A stretch of 64,000 nt of DNA from Zygaena filipendulae (GCA_907165275.2 OU015673.1:1441001-1505000); one strand, 5' to 3'. Positions 42,343 through 53,924 are shown, counted from the first letter of the stretch. The notes: generated by a model from the letters alone, not told the origin. Program-made: numbers and translations.

Positions 42343-43330
42343 AGACAGAACAGATTGCCACGTCTTGTATTGTGATCATCATGGGGCTACGCAAACAAAA
42401 AAGTGCCAGTTCAAGTCCCTGTGGTGACGGACTGTTTGTGAACACAAGATTTCGTACACTTCTAATGGAATACCGTACCTACATAAACAAAATATTATTT
42501 CTGCTCCGCAAGCCGCCCCGCTTCCGCCTATCACTTAGCTTGCGTCCTAAAATAACGGTGCCGAATGCCATAGATCGTGAACGATGACCTCTCTGTACCA
42601 CGAGGGCTGTTTTTATCTAATGTTTGACAAGTTAAAACACAACTTTACCCGCGTCGCCCAGTCCATTAAATCAATTAGGTTAGTTTTTAATCCTAATTCT
42701 ACTGTTCTAAATAGAGAATATACAGTACACACCTGTGACACTCCATGCAAGCGAACCGACTCAACTGCCCACTACTACTACAGGCGGGAGGCTCGTGTGC
42801 ACACGTGCAGTGTACGTGTGGGGTAAGGCTAGGGATACATACAAGTTGATACTGTCCGAAACACACACGAGCGAGAGCCTACAGGGCTACAGCACTGTCG
42901 CCTCTAGGCTCGCCGCTACGTCGTGGCGGGGTGCGGGGAGGTACGGAGTTGGCGAGGGGCGGACAGTGTCGTCTTTTATGTAGAATCTCATAGTTACTAA
43001 AGTTTGATATAAGTGTTAATAATGTTGATTTATACCATATCTGTAATAAGCTTTATTGGTATTTCAAACGATAAAAGTGTTTTTAATCCTGAAATTCACA
43101 TAGGCAAACAACTAGTAGGTAGTTTCACTTTTAAAATCTATGTATTATTATAAACACTTTGAACTTGGCCGCACTTTTCAAAAGCCTGTTAAATATGTAG
43201 ATACAGGACAATAATATATTATTAAAAACGCGTTAATCCTTTTTTCAAAACACCTTCAAATTGGGTTCAGTCATGATACGCTTTTTTCAACTCTCTCAAA
43301 GAAAATCATTGATACGTAAGTTATCGATGC
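42343..43330. other. GC-richer low-repeat block and flank
   Basis: 42730-42970 is GC-rich for this window (TCGCCGCTACGTCGTGGCGG) with ACACACG and CGTGTGC motifs. Several short overlapping frames have no recognisable domain. It may be a promoter or regulatory segment. 42990-43330 is ordinary AT-rich sequence. Confidence 0.3.
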
Positions 43331-43580
43331 TTATTCATCTCTCGAATAAATAAAATGAAAATGAACTTTATTTTAAGGCAATTAGAATTCAAATTAATAT
43401 CACATAACATTTAGTAAAGACGAGAAAAAACATCTTAAAACCAATTTCACACTCCTTATCTTATATTTGTTTGTAAAATCTGTAATGGCTTTAAAAGGAG
43501 CCACCCGCGTCGTTTCTTAGAAAATTGGCTCACGTCCCTCATCTGGCAATCGAACCCACTACCTGCTGATCAGCGCTAAA
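43331..43580 (-). mobile_element. Retroelement remnant with box B-like motif
   Basis: 43350-43390 resembles a reverse retroelement tail (AAAATGAACTTTATTTTAAG). The minus strand at 43545-43562 reads GTGGGTTCGATTGCC, a box B-like motif of another SINE type. Confidence 0.4.
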
Positions 43581-43770
43581 GCAGGATTATGAGGTAATCC
43601 TTTTAGCCTTTTGACTTCAAGCGCTTCGTTGCGCTTGCGGTGCGTTAAACGTTATATCTACCTTTTTTTTATAAACCATACAGCGACTTGAGAGCAATAT
43701 TTCGCAATTTTTTTCCCAGCCCTTCTGTAGGTGTTCGACATCTTTTGGCATCAAATTTTAAATTCGATGA
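43581..43770. other. Short unassigned stretch
   Basis: 'TTGACTTCAAGCGCTTCGTT' suggests repeat scrap. No gene was found. Confidence 0.25.
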
Positions 43771-44045
43771 TAATAATCCACTTCACAACACACAGATCTA
43801 CTCGATCCCACACTTAGCTTTTATAAGCTTGTGTGTGTGGTTGAAACCAAACAAACGTGGTATATACTACATTATATAATTATATAATATATATATATAT
43901 ATATATATATGATACTAGTATAATAAATATTAAACACGTCAATACATGAATGTGGAACCCTGTGTTCATCACCCCCATCGGGAATAGAACCCGGAACCTC
44001 TTGATTAGCGGGTAGGCATGGTGACCTACTGCGCCAATCGGGTCG
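43771..44045 (-). mobile_element. Composite SINE with AT microsatellite
   Basis: 43771-43865 matches 37358-37450, (AT)n occupies about 43871-43911, and the tRNA-like head at 43925-44045 reads CCCGATTGGCGCAGTAGGTC, then GGTTCCGGGTTCTATTCCCG on the minus strand. Box B has one change (GGTTCTATTCC). Confidence 0.7.
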
Positions 44046-44068
44046 GCAACTTACTACCTTATTACTAA

Positions 44069-44385
44069 CTAGCTGTGCCCCGCGGTTTCACCTGCGCGAA
44101 AGGTTTTTATACAACAACTTTTTTCCCGACATCCGATTTCAATGAAACAAAGCCTATATGTAGTTCCAGGCTAAGCTTAATCTACCTGTGGAAACCGCAC
44201 GACAATCTGTTCAGTGTATTCAGAGATTATCGCGAACAGACAGACAGACAGAACAGAATTTTAAAAACTTTTTTTTTCGCTTGGTTACTCTTCTTTTATC
44301 ATCCCTCTCAATTTTTGTTAAAAATATTCAATGTACAGAATCGCGAATTCTACTCTTTTATTATAGTATCTAGAGTAGTAGATCT
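44069..44385 (-). mobile_element. Helitron-like element, subfamily C
   Basis: CTAG, hairpin (GCGCAGGTGAAACCGCGG on minus), 'GACATCCGATTTCAATG', 'AGGCTAAGCTTAATC' and a GACA tandem, ending TCTACTCTAGATACTATAAT. Reverse relative of 25375-25676. Confidence 0.75.
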
Positions 44386-44924
44386 AGCACAACTCTCTAT
44401 ATAATCTAGGTGAAATATAAAAAGTTCATACTTCAATGATATGTGCCGGCCTCTGGGGCAAGAACTTCATCTTGCGATGGCCACGTCACGTGGACACACG
44501 GAAAAACACGTCTACATCGAGTTTATAGACACTAAACGTCTCCGTTGAAGAGTTATACGCATTGTGATGAATGCATCACGTCGTCTGAGTTGTGGCCAAC
44601 CTTCAAAGTAACAAATATTTACATACTTTAGCTTTTTTATGTGGCTCGTGTATATTTTTTCGAAGTGAAACTTCTACGCGTACAGAAAGAAAAAAAAATC
44701 GCGTAACATTTACTTGTGGATGGATGAATTTGAACATTTTCATAATTGCAGCAGATTTGTTGTTTGATAATTAAAATTAAAATAAGCCACAAGCTGATAC
44801 GGGCAAATATTATATTTTAATTTATCATAATTATATATTTTGAGAAATCAATTACATTGATTTGTGTGATAGATGGCATTTGCAAATCACAACATAGTAT
44901 AAAACCAAGTCGCTTTCTCTGTCC
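44386..44924. other. Non-coding stretch
   Basis: 44440-44600 is GC-richer and contains CCACGTCACGTGG. It matches no repeat here. The rest is AT-rich. Confidence 0.3.
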
Positions 44925-45056
44925 CTATATCCCTATGTATGCTTAAATCTTTAAAACTACGCAACGGATTTTGATGCGGTTTTCACCAATAGATAGAGTG
45001 ATTCATGAATAAGGTTTATATCTATATTTTATCCTGGAATTCCCGCGGATCATATT
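44925..45056 (+). mobile_element. Helitron fragment
   Basis: 'AAACTACGCAACGGATTTTG', 'GATAGAGTGATTCATGAATA' and 'ATCCTGGAATTCCCGCGG' are present. This subtype is shared with 57165-57463. Confidence 0.6.
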
Positions 45057-45536
45057 ATAATATAAACAATCTGACAGCTGTTGCATCAGTTTCAAAATAA
45101 ACTATTTCTCTTCAGTAGCGGGGAAACTTAACTTTGAATTTATTTAAAGTTCTTATTTCGACTATCGTTGATGTCTTTTGTATGGAACCACAACCGACAT
45201 CAAACAACGAAGTGATTAATTTTAGAAATAAATATTTTATGAAACTATACTTATTTGGTACAAATTTCAGCATTCATTTTGTCCTATAATTTAGACTATC
45301 CAATACAAACAAAAATGTTTCTTTTGGAAAAATATACTATCTGAAATCGTAAAAGCTTGGAACAAAATAAATTAATAAAATAATGTCGGTATACGGAAAA
45401 AGGAATTACCCATAGCAATTTCAGACTACCTGTGTGAACATGACAATACAAGAAACCTGGGTGGGATATATCCGCGTTTGAAAATAACAATAACTAAATA
45501 AAGTTGAATAACTTTCACTAATGTTTTTATAGAGAA
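45057..45536. other. AT-rich non-coding stretch
   Basis: No gene or repeat was recognised. Confidence 0.3.
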
Positions 45537-45743
45537 CTAGCTGTGCCCCGCGGTTTCACCCGCGGTAATTTCAGAGTTCCCGCGGGAATTCCGGGATAAA
45601 AAGTATTCTATGTGTTGATCTGATTTATAAGCTATATTATTGCAAAGTTTCATTTAAATCCATCCAGTAGTTTTTGCATGAAAGAGTAACAAACATCCAT
45701 CTATCCATCCATACATTCTTACAAACTTTCGCGTTTAGTAGGA
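45537..45743 (-). mobile_element. Helitron, nearly full length
   Basis: Perfect hairpin (CCGCGGGTGAAACCGCGG on the minus strand) and CTAG. The 5' end has lost ATAATATT, leaving TCCTACTAAACGCG. Confidence 0.85.
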
Positions 45744-46312
45744 TTTCCAAAGAGACAACAAAGTTACCAGAATTCGAACGAAATATGTTTCAACTATTTA
45801 TAGGAATTACGATTACTCAAATAACGGAAACGGATATCGCTCATAGGAATCATAAATCCGAAAAAAACAATACCGATATATAGAGATTTACGACTTCGTT
45901 AGCAATAAAATGTTAAAATACCAACCGAAATAATCGATGCTAACAATCGATTATAATCGATTCAAGATCAACTTTGTCATTCGTCCCACGTGCATGGTTA
46001 CTTATTCCGAATTCACGCGACGTTTCGGTGCTTGGCGAGCGTGCATGTGACGTCATAGTTGTCTATGTGTGGTCGATTGTTCGTCTTCTTTATTGCTACA
46101 AAACACAGGTTAGATTAAAGATAACGATGTGATTAGTAAATTTTCCAATGACATAGCTACGTTTTTGCGCCAAATAAAAGACTCAATGGGCCTGAATCGA
46201 TATCTACTTATGACCGCTACGACTGACGAGCGAATACATGAGATAAGGCTAAGCCAGTGAAAAACGATAAACGATTGTCCGATGACGATTTCTATAATTA
46301 CTTAGTATATAA
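45744..46312. other. Low-repeat stretch, promoter-like block
   Basis: 45985-46115 combines CCCACGTGC, CGACGTTTCGG, TGACGTCAT (46049-46057) and a donor-like CACAGGTTAG. Several ATCGAT cores lie just upstream. It is unrelated to the CRE-bearing MITE. A promoter or enhancer is possible. Confidence 0.3.
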
Positions 46313-46526
46313 TCCTACTAATATTATAAATGTGAAAGTGTGAATGATTGGATGTTTAGATGTTTGGATGTTTGTTACTCAATCACGCAAAAACGGCTGA
46401 ACGGATGTGGATGAAATTTGGCATGCACGTTTTCAGGGGTACATAGAAGGACATAGGGTACTTTTTATCCCGGAATTCCCACGGGAACTCTAAATTACCG
46501 CGGGTAAAACCGCGGTGCACAGCTAG
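46313..46526 (+). mobile_element. Helitron, complete reference copy
   Basis: This copy shows every terminal feature. The 5' end TCCTACTAATATTATAAA follows an A. Then come GTTTGGATGTTTGTTACTC and the conserved core with TTTTTATCCCGGAATTCCC. A perfect CCGCGG-GTAAAA-CCGCGG hairpin lies at 46498-46515, a 7-nt spacer follows, and CTAG lies at 46523-46526, followed by T. Insertion between A and T, no terminal inverted repeats, a subterminal hairpin and a CTRR end define Helitrons. The element is non-coding, so it depends on an autonomous relative. Copies differ mostly in the microsatellite near the 5' end. Confidence 0.9.
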
Positions 46527-46689
46527 TAATAATTATAAATCTTATTGTCTCAAGTAACTAGGATTCAATTAGTTAGAATATACGGTTTCTTAAAATGAGT
46601 TTGACGTTCAAATGATTACAGATTTTTTTTTAGATTCACTTTAGTAAATTACTTAGGTACGTTTTGAAAAACCAAAACAAATTAGTAGT

Positions 46690-46858
46690 GAGAGAAGTCT
46701 TGTCACGAGCTCCCACCTTAAACTTTAATGCGCTATATCTATGCATATTTTCATTAATTTGAAAAAGCAAAAAAATACGTGTCCATCATTTTATTATTTT
46801 CTAACTGACGGACTAATTAGAATTTTGATTTTCAAAAGTCGTCAACATCCGTATTGTC
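46690..46858. mobile_element. CRE-bearing MITE, right-hand fragment
   Basis: 'GAGCTCCCACCTTAAACTTT', 'AATACGTGTCC' and 'CTAACTGACGGACTAATTAG' match the right half of the family. The octamer region is missing. Confidence 0.6.
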
Positions 46859-47716
46859 GTTTGATTAATAAAAAAAATACTTTGTCTCCACTCTAGTTGG
46901 GGTTTAAAGCCATTTTTCTTTTTTTAAATAAAAAGGTATCTAATAAAAAGGTAAAAACAAAACCAAAATTAAATGGGTAGAAACATATATTTTATAATAT
47001 CACTCATCATTTATTTAACTACAATATTAATTACATACGGCGTTTAATGATCGACGCAACTTAATTCTTCGGGAGTTACAGTCACTGGGGAAAAGGTACC
47101 TTAATATACACGTACAATAATATGATACAGTTATTACTATGATATACGCATAATCTTACGTCGAAATTACAAAAAAAAAACTTTCTTTAAATTTTATGTT
47201 GTCCTTGTGTGCATTAATTGTTAAATAAATAATAAATAAAACAATTTAATTCCACGTTTCTGATCGAAGAGAACACAACTTAGGTTTCTCAATCCACAAA
47301 TCCTCAATCGGCATTGGAGTGGAGATTGTGGGAGTTGAGTGAAACTTAATTAAGTTCACTGAATTCCGGAAATAGGTTAAAGTACAAGTTTGAAAAGACA
47401 AAAAAAATTGCACTAGGAGAAATACACATGTTAGAATTCTGAAGAAATAAATGGTTGTTACAGAGTTAATTAATTATTATGATCGCAACTTCCAAGTTGC
47501 AACGTAAGTTTATGCCCGGATAATAATTATATGCATTTTATCGCACTTACGGTGCAATTTATTTGGATACTAACACACAATATCTATAATGTTTATCATC
47601 ATTTCGTAACAAAAAAAAAACATTTATTTGATATTTTGATAATTGTTAAGTCTATCCCTAAATTTTTGACATTGAGAATGAAGGTCCGCCAGTATGTTAC
47701 TTTTTCTGATCATTAC
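46859..47716. other. AT-rich non-coding stretch
   Basis: 47085-47100 and 47270-47350 show no known repeat. No gene was found. A 74-codon frame at 47531-47755 overlaps the next element and is not called. Confidence 0.3.
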
Positions 47717-47925
47717 TTGTCTAGTCGCTCAATAAGTCCCGACTTTGAAGGCTGATGCGTAAATAATTTACAACACATACAAAAAGTACCTAAGCGTATT
47801 TACTTGTATTTAGGTGCAATTTTTCATTAGAAAAATTTGATGGATTGAAAAATATTATGAGTGGCAAATTTTTGATATAATAATAACGGTACTTTTTCAG
47901 AACTTATTGAGTGAACTGTTATACC
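47717..47925. mobile_element. Mariner-like MITE remnant
   Basis: AGTCGCTCAATAAGTCCCGA at the left is mirrored by CAGAACTTATTGAGTGAAC at the right, about 200 bp apart. The AATAAGTCCC core matches the terminal repeat style of irritans-type mariners. No transposase frame remains. Confidence 0.5.
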
Positions 47926-48444
47926 AATGATAGTTTGGAAGTGCGTTCCAATCCCATTAATGCAGATTTAGATAGAAGATTATCTTTTTTCTGATATAAA
48001 AATTTTACGAGTGGATTTATTCTAGCTAGACCACGCATAACATTGTTTTTGTAAATGGTTAAAAACGTACAATGTATGAAACATACTTATTCAACGAATT
48101 TTCTATTTCAAAGTTAGATTTTATCTATGCATATATACTATGATGTTAAGTTATTTACAAAAGCTTTTTTAACCATCTATAGGACAATATTTATACCAAA
48201 ATCTAAATTTAGACGTAAACTAATTAACAGAATTTCATTAAAATATCAACATTGTGATTTGTGACATTATTCTAGACCAACGCCTGATCGCGTGTTTTTT
48301 GACATTTAGTATTTTAATTTCATTTTAAGCTTTAGTTTTGACTATCACCTAACCTTCAACAAAAAAAATTCAAAGAAAAAAAATCTAGAGACATTTATGA
48401 ACGTGGTAAACAGAGGTAAATACCTATCTACCTATAGCCGCTCT
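47926..48444. other. AT-rich non-coding stretch
   Basis: Nothing was recognised. Confidence 0.3.
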
Positions 48445-48835
48445 ATAGTCATCTACAAAGTACGCCATACTAATTTCGTGATTTTTTTACCCCTCCCCGC
48501 TCCTTGTCACAGTTGGTCACATTTGTGATACACTCCCCCTCCCTATTGTGACATCACACATTTTGCAATTTTACATCCAGAAATTATTAAATCAAAACAG
48601 CACTTCCGACTAAACAATTTAAACTTTACAGATAAAGATGGAAATATTTTAAAGTTTTTTGTTAATATCTACCTTGTTAAAATTTGGCATTTTAACGCTT
48701 AGATGAATAAGATTTTAAAATGTGTCGTTACGAAACTTAGGGCCCCTGCCACCCCTTGTCACAAAAGGTCACACCTCGTCACCCCCCCTCCCTCCCCCTT
48801 AACGTGTGACGTACTTTATGAATGGCCCCTTAGGC
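48445..48835. mobile_element. Unclassified MITE with CAAAGTACG ends
   Basis: CATCTACAAAGTACGCCATA at the left is mirrored by GTGACGTACTTTATGAATGG at the right. C-rich tracts (CCCCTCCCCGCTCC, then TCACCCCCCCTCCCTCCCCC) lie inside each end. No frame is present. Confidence 0.55.
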
Positions 48836-48987
48836 TTTCTATAATGAATACACTTTTGTATTATTTGGTGATATAACCATAGTTCAACTATAGCAGCAGA
48901 CTCTCACAACGGAAAACATCAATTGTATATTGTTTTTCTCTTTTTCCTATTAATATGAGATACCTAAATACTTAGATACATAGGTAT

Positions 48988-49232
48988 ATATGGACATAGA
49001 TAAGCAATAGTGTGTTAACCCACATTGAAGAAATTTTGAGTAAATCGTGTTTTATAATTATAGCGCCATTTTGTGTCAACATTTTTTTATCTTCAACATA
49101 TTTTTACATATTTAAACAATGTAATAAAGTAAATACATAATTAAAAAACATTCTATAACTCTCAATAAATCGTTCTGTAGCAATAACTTAATTTTGTGGG
49201 TTAACATGTTATTGCTTCTCTGCGTCCATATG
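48988..49232. mobile_element. ~245-bp MITE (GGACATAGATAAGC family), best copy
   Basis: TATGGACATAGATAAGCAAT and GTGTTAACCCAC are mirrored by GTGGGTTAACATGTTATTGC and CTGCGTCCATA. AT-rich middle. Confidence 0.8.
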
Positions 49233-50389
49233 TATATGTTGTTATTGGAATCCTTAAGCATCATAGTAATCACTAGGCATATGATATTACTTATAAAGAT
49301 TTAGAAATCTATAGCTATATTCTGTCTACACCTGAGTTTGCCCCGTGGCCGGACTAAAACCAATGAATCATGATCATTTGAGATTAGTCAGAAATTTCAA
49401 GAATCACGTAAAATATGTCTCATACAGAACTGGGTTGCTGTCAGTAATGAGTGACTTGCAGTAACGATTTACAGCTAAATTTAAATTGAGCGAAATCTAC
49501 TTTTTAACCAGTTTAATTTCGTTAAAAGTTAATGTAATTATGAAGAGTACAGCTTGGTTTTACGTTCATATTGTTAAAATCGTGAATTTTATTTTTAATC
49601 AACGCTATGACAAGATCAACTTATTAATACAAGTAGCTCTAAGTATGTTACATAAGTTACTTACAATATAACTAATAAATAAGTTATTACAAAACTATAT
49701 ACAAAAACTTTTTTTAATCTCGTGTATTCACTATTTTCCGAATAGATGAATACCACAGCTTACTAGATATAGAGTAGGTACTTATAGTTTATTGCAAATT
49801 CTTGTGGGTAGGTACTTAGCTAAACTAGACAAAAAATTGGAACCAATCATTGTTACTTGCAATTTTAAGAGGTTTCACGGAACTTTGTATACAAATAAAT
49901 GTTTTTTTTTTAATAAATCAGTGAGGACTATTATGCATTTATTTTAAATTTAAGATAACATTGTGATATAAATATTTATATAATTTCAAATATTATATAA
50001 TAATACTGTTCGAAAATATTTTTAAAGAAATATTTTAAAGAAAAAAGTAAAACAATTTCTAAGTAAAACATTATTATTTAGGTACCTATTATTATGCTAA
50101 AGGAACTCGCTTATATTATAACAACTATGTACCTACTTATATTATAAACTACTTATATTTAATATTTGAGCGACGTATAAGTAAAACTAATTATTGAAAT
50201 GAGTTTAACTAGTAGTATTACAGGGAATTCAATCAATTAATATAAATTGAATTCGGGTAGGTTAAGAAAAACTAAATCCGACACCTCGCCTGCGAAGTTC
50301 CAATTTTAAGCTTTTATATAAACGGACAGTTTAAATTATTAAAAAAAAAAAAAAAAATATTACAAACCAATTCGATCGATTTCGAATCG
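49233..50389. other. Very AT-rich non-coding stretch
   Basis: No gene or repeat boundary was recognised. Confidence 0.3.
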
Positions 50390-50690
50390 AACCGTAATCG
50401 ATTCGATTGCAATTCGACGAAATCTCTCCTTATCTGACGCACCAATAGCAAACCATTTGACTCCAATAAAGCTATTTATGTCACATAATCAAGGAATTAA
50501 TTACCGATATAGAGATGTAGTAATTAAAACACGGGCCGGCCTAACGAGCGCAACGTTATAAACTATCGAGTCGACATGGCCGCTAATCGCGAACAGTTAA
50601 TGAATAAAAACGATAATTAAAAATCGGCCCGAGTTAATTGACTTGAAAATGGAATCGGATTGAATTACGCTCGCCGGGAACAATGCGTAT
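50390..50690. promoter_or_regulatory. Candidate cis-regulatory block 3' of the homeobox gene
   Basis: About 300 bp without similarity to the window's repeats. It is rich in homeodomain cores (GGAATTAATTACC, GTAGTAATTAAAAC, CGATAATTAAAAATC, GAGTTAATTGAC) and has TTTATG and CGATTCGATT motifs. It lies about 2.7 kb beyond the stop codon of the ems-class exon. The regulatory role is an inference from composition and position. Confidence 0.35.
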
Positions 50691-50761
50691 GTTCAAAAAC
50701 CAAATTACTCTAGGTATAGCGTGAATACATAGAACCCAAAACTCGACGTAAACCAAACCAT

Positions 50762-50993
50762 ACCCTTATTCACTATGACCAACAACATTCCTTGCCCATA
50801 ACGCGCGTCCCAAAAATGCATTTCTAAACTTTCTAGATGCCAAAATATTAGAAATTATTATTCTTTATGCCATAAGAAATGTTGTAAATGTATTTTTTGG
50901 GAGAAAAACTTCTTTGATTACGAGGGAAAGACTGTTTGCGGCGTCTTATCTTAACGCGACGTGTTATGATCATAGTGAATAAGGACCCTGGTT
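50762..50993. mobile_element. MITE with TATTCACTATGACCA termini, uninterrupted copy
   Basis: CCTTATTCACTATGACCAAC at the left, TGATCATAGTGAATAAGG at the right, about 230 bp. It shows what the copy at 6655-7288 looked like before two insertions. Confidence 0.8.
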
Positions 50994-52959
50994 GTCGACT
51001 TCTAGATAGGTACAGAAAAAATATTACCTACTTTAGGGCTTTCTTTTTCTTTCGCGAGGGAACGTGGCAGAACGCAGGCGCTTCAAAACCATAAACTAGA
51101 GTGTAGTGGCATGATGCCACAGACTCTTTAGAACCAATGAACGTGGAAGCCAATAATTTATAGGTTATAAATGCCGCCTTATTTGCTGTCTACCGAGAAT
51201 ACCTTGGTGTAATTCGGCTATTTATGAAATACTCTGTTAAGGCTATAACGTGTACAAATAATGAACTAATATCATGTTTTCCGCGTCGTTTTGCGTAGTG
51301 CTTACTCGGTAAATCGATTCCACGATAATTCGATACTGGACGGTCGTAAATCAAACGAACAAAAGACGGAAAACCAAATACAAATTACCCTTATAATCGT
51401 GGTCAAAAAGAATTTATGGTGACCATATGTTAGGAACGAAAAGAAAACTAAAAAAAAATTGTTATTTTCCAAAGATAATATTCAAATTTATCATTTTAAC
51501 TAGTGAGATTTGGCGGAGGTTTCTTTCATCACGGTGTTCAAAATAATATTTGACATATTTTCGGTGTCTGGCAGAGATCGCTTTGAGCGATGAGACCACC
51601 TATTCTTACACCGTACACATAATTATGTAAAAATTATAACAAAAATTTATCTATCTGCCTATGTTTTCATCTGCCTCCTCAACAGAAGTCCTCCTGTTGT
51701 ATAACAATTTATTTAAGTTATACTATTACTGGCACCTTGCGAATACATTTTATGTATGGGAGTAAAATACATAAGATGGTGATATGAACTACGAGTAGAT
51801 ACATGTCGTTATAGTTGCAGCGCGACGAAAATTCGTCAGTACGTAGGTAATTGACAACGACCGCAAACTAAACAGACTCTTGTCTCCGCAAAATTCTAAA
51901 ACACTGTCACCCTACGAAACCGCCGGCCGCGCATGCTCATTGCCTTCATTATTATTAGTTTACTTACTTCTTTTTTCTCTTAAACGGGCGTTGCTTAATA
52001 ACAATGCCCTGACGGTATGTAAGAGCCTCGTTGTTGCTAACGAGTTACTGTTCTTACTACTTAGTCAGTTAGGTACCCACACGACCACCACGCTTCAACG
52101 TCAAAAAATAAACGATAAATTTTTTAACATAATTGCATGTTAGTGGCGACTTTCGTTTAATTAAAAATTCTAAACTTCTTCCTTTTTTTTTCGGTAAACA
52201 TTCAAATAGCTAAGGATCGATTGTCGTTAATTGAATCGTTTTTGAAATCATATCTGACTTAAAATTATCCTCAATTATTTTATTCGTCAGTTTTATTTTT
52301 TCATCAAGGGATAAGTGCTACGTATAGTATTCCCGCCATATGATCACCTATTATATCGGATCCTACCATAATGTAATATGAACAATGGTCTCAAAGCGTG
52401 AAAAATAAATAAAATGCTAACGAGCATAATAATGTAACATAAGATGTTAATCATAATTTCCGAACGTGCGTAGACAAATAGTCGGGTGAGAACAATCGTC
52501 AACCGTTCGGAAACAATTTGGTTTACGTCGCGAGCAATTACGAAACGCGATCGGAGCGCCAGATACCGCGTTTTTGAACGCATCTCTTTAATAATAGGCC
52601 CACAAACGACTCGCCATAATCGACTCTATCTACAAGAAACCTATGTAGTTCGTCTCGCTCCATCGTTTCATGAGTCACATCGCGTCGTCTCTTTTCATTG
52701 ATGACAGCTTTCATTTAGAAACCGTAGTTAGCTATCAACATTCATAATCAGAATGTCTAATTATACCCACATCAATGTTGTAACGCATCAAAAGAGGCAT
52801 TTTTTAATTAATTTAGTCCCAAAACTGTTTATAATGGGACCAATTTTGTAATCTCCCGAGTCGTGACACGTTAACAAGACCCGCTCGACGCCATGTTATT
52901 CGAAATGAAGTTTTCGCTGCGTTCGTTTATAATTGAATGATTTAATAATGTAACAGTTG
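50994..52959. other. Low-repeat region downstream of the homeobox gene
   Basis: No Helitron or MITE was recognised over nearly 2 kb, which is unusual for this window. 51280-51460 and 52480-52720 are GC-richer with ATCGAT, AATTACG and TGAGTCA motifs. Open frames of 79-87 codons at 51880-52143 and 52344-52583 have non-ATG starts and no domain. Possible regulatory sequence. Confidence 0.35.
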
Positions 52960-53392
52960 CATTCCATATTGTGACTGATGAATTTTATTTATATTTTCAA
53001 CTATTCAAAGTGAAAAATTAGTTAAGAAATGATTTGGAGTCTATTCAAGTCTATTATCGTTCATTGTTAAAACGTTTACCTAATGTCTTCAGATTTTTAT
53101 ACCAATTACATATTATATCAATCAAATTTTCCCCATTATATTTTCTATAAACAGCTCCTTTCAGTGCAAATAACTAATCATTCTATGCATTCTAAACAAA
53201 TTCAATTCCGCAATCATTAAACGACCATAATTTCATTTCATAAATAAATTAAATCATTCTCTTAATAATAATTAAATGTTTATAACAATATTTTACGGCT
53301 ATAATTACAATTCTCGTTAATAATTTTAGGTTATCTTACTTTATATTTACAAAGAATATTTCACAGTGGGTAGGTATCTATGTCCAAACGTC
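52960..53392 (-). other. Probable 3' UTR of the ems-class gene
   Basis: AT-rich sequence directly after the stop codon. A minus-strand AATAAA (TTTATT at 52984-52989 on the plus strand) could end the transcript here. The exact cleavage site cannot be set from sequence alone. Confidence 0.4.
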
Positions 53393-53581
53393 TTACGTTT
53401 CGTTTTCACTTTCACTTAATTCGTCCATGTCCATATCTATTAGCTCTTCGTCTTCTTCGTAGGAATTGTTTAACTGAGAGTCGTCCTGTTTGGAAGACGA
53501 ACCGGACTTGCCATTCTTTGCTTCTTCCTCTTGCTGCATTCTTTTGTGTTTTGTTCTTCTGTTTTGGAACCAAACTTTTAC
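53393..53581 (-). CDS. Terminal exon of an empty spiracles (ems/EMX) class homeobox gene
   Basis: 62 codons plus stop. The exon opens exactly at V45 of the homeodomain with VKVWFQNRRTKHKR, the DNA-recognition third helix. Asn at homeodomain position 51 and Arg at 53 contact DNA. MQQEEEAK follows, then a Ser/Gly/Lys-rich linker and an acidic C-terminal tail with EEDEELIDMDMDELSE. The acceptor is TTTTGCAG at 53589-53582. A phase-0 intron after homeodomain residue 44 is the known position in EMX-type genes. Ems proteins are nuclear transcription factors patterning head, brain and spiracle primordia. The C-terminal ELIDM.MDE motif favours ems over its paralogue E5, but this was not checked against sequences. 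The remaining homeodomain and N-terminal exons are absent up to 64000, so they lie outside the window. Confidence 0.88.
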   Translation of the reverse strand, partial: VKVWFQNRRTKHKRMQQEEEAKNGKSGSSSKQDDSQLNNSYEEDEELIDMDMDELSESENET

Positions 53582-53589
53582 CTGCAAAA
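53582..53589 (-). other. Splice acceptor of the ems-class terminal exon
   Basis: TTTTGCAG precedes GTAAAAGTTTGG. The alternative reading through the CAG as a coding Gln is what the homeodomain consensus would show from the upstream exon, so the boundary between Q44 and V45 fits. Confidence 0.75.
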
Positions 53590-53924
53590 GAATAAAAATA
53601 GGTTATTAACTATACGTCATAATTTCAACGAATACTTTCCATTGGTAGCTACATAAAATTAGAAAAGTAAGTTGTCACTTTTATTATGTAGGCAATCCCT
53701 TATACATAAGTATAAAAATTCACATAAATGCTACATATTGGTAACAGTTGAATATTAACAAAGTTGGCTTTCAAATATTGTCTCATTGACGTTTTTAAGC
53801 TCAGTTAAAGAATGCCTGATATTTTTGGATTAACCGCTACTTTTATGTGGGTAGTTAAACATTTGGGCTATTTGGATTTTAAGTTAGTAACAAAAAACAC
53901 ATAAAATTTCTATCATAGAGCGAG

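Noticed and set aside
42372..42983. Run of three short overlapping plus-strand genes
   Set aside because: Frames overlap, have no domains, and follow from local GC richness, which lowers stop codon frequency.
53380..53595. 71-codon plus-strand frame across the homeobox exon
   Set aside because: Antisense shadow of the ems-class exon. The minus-strand reading gives a clear homeodomain helix.
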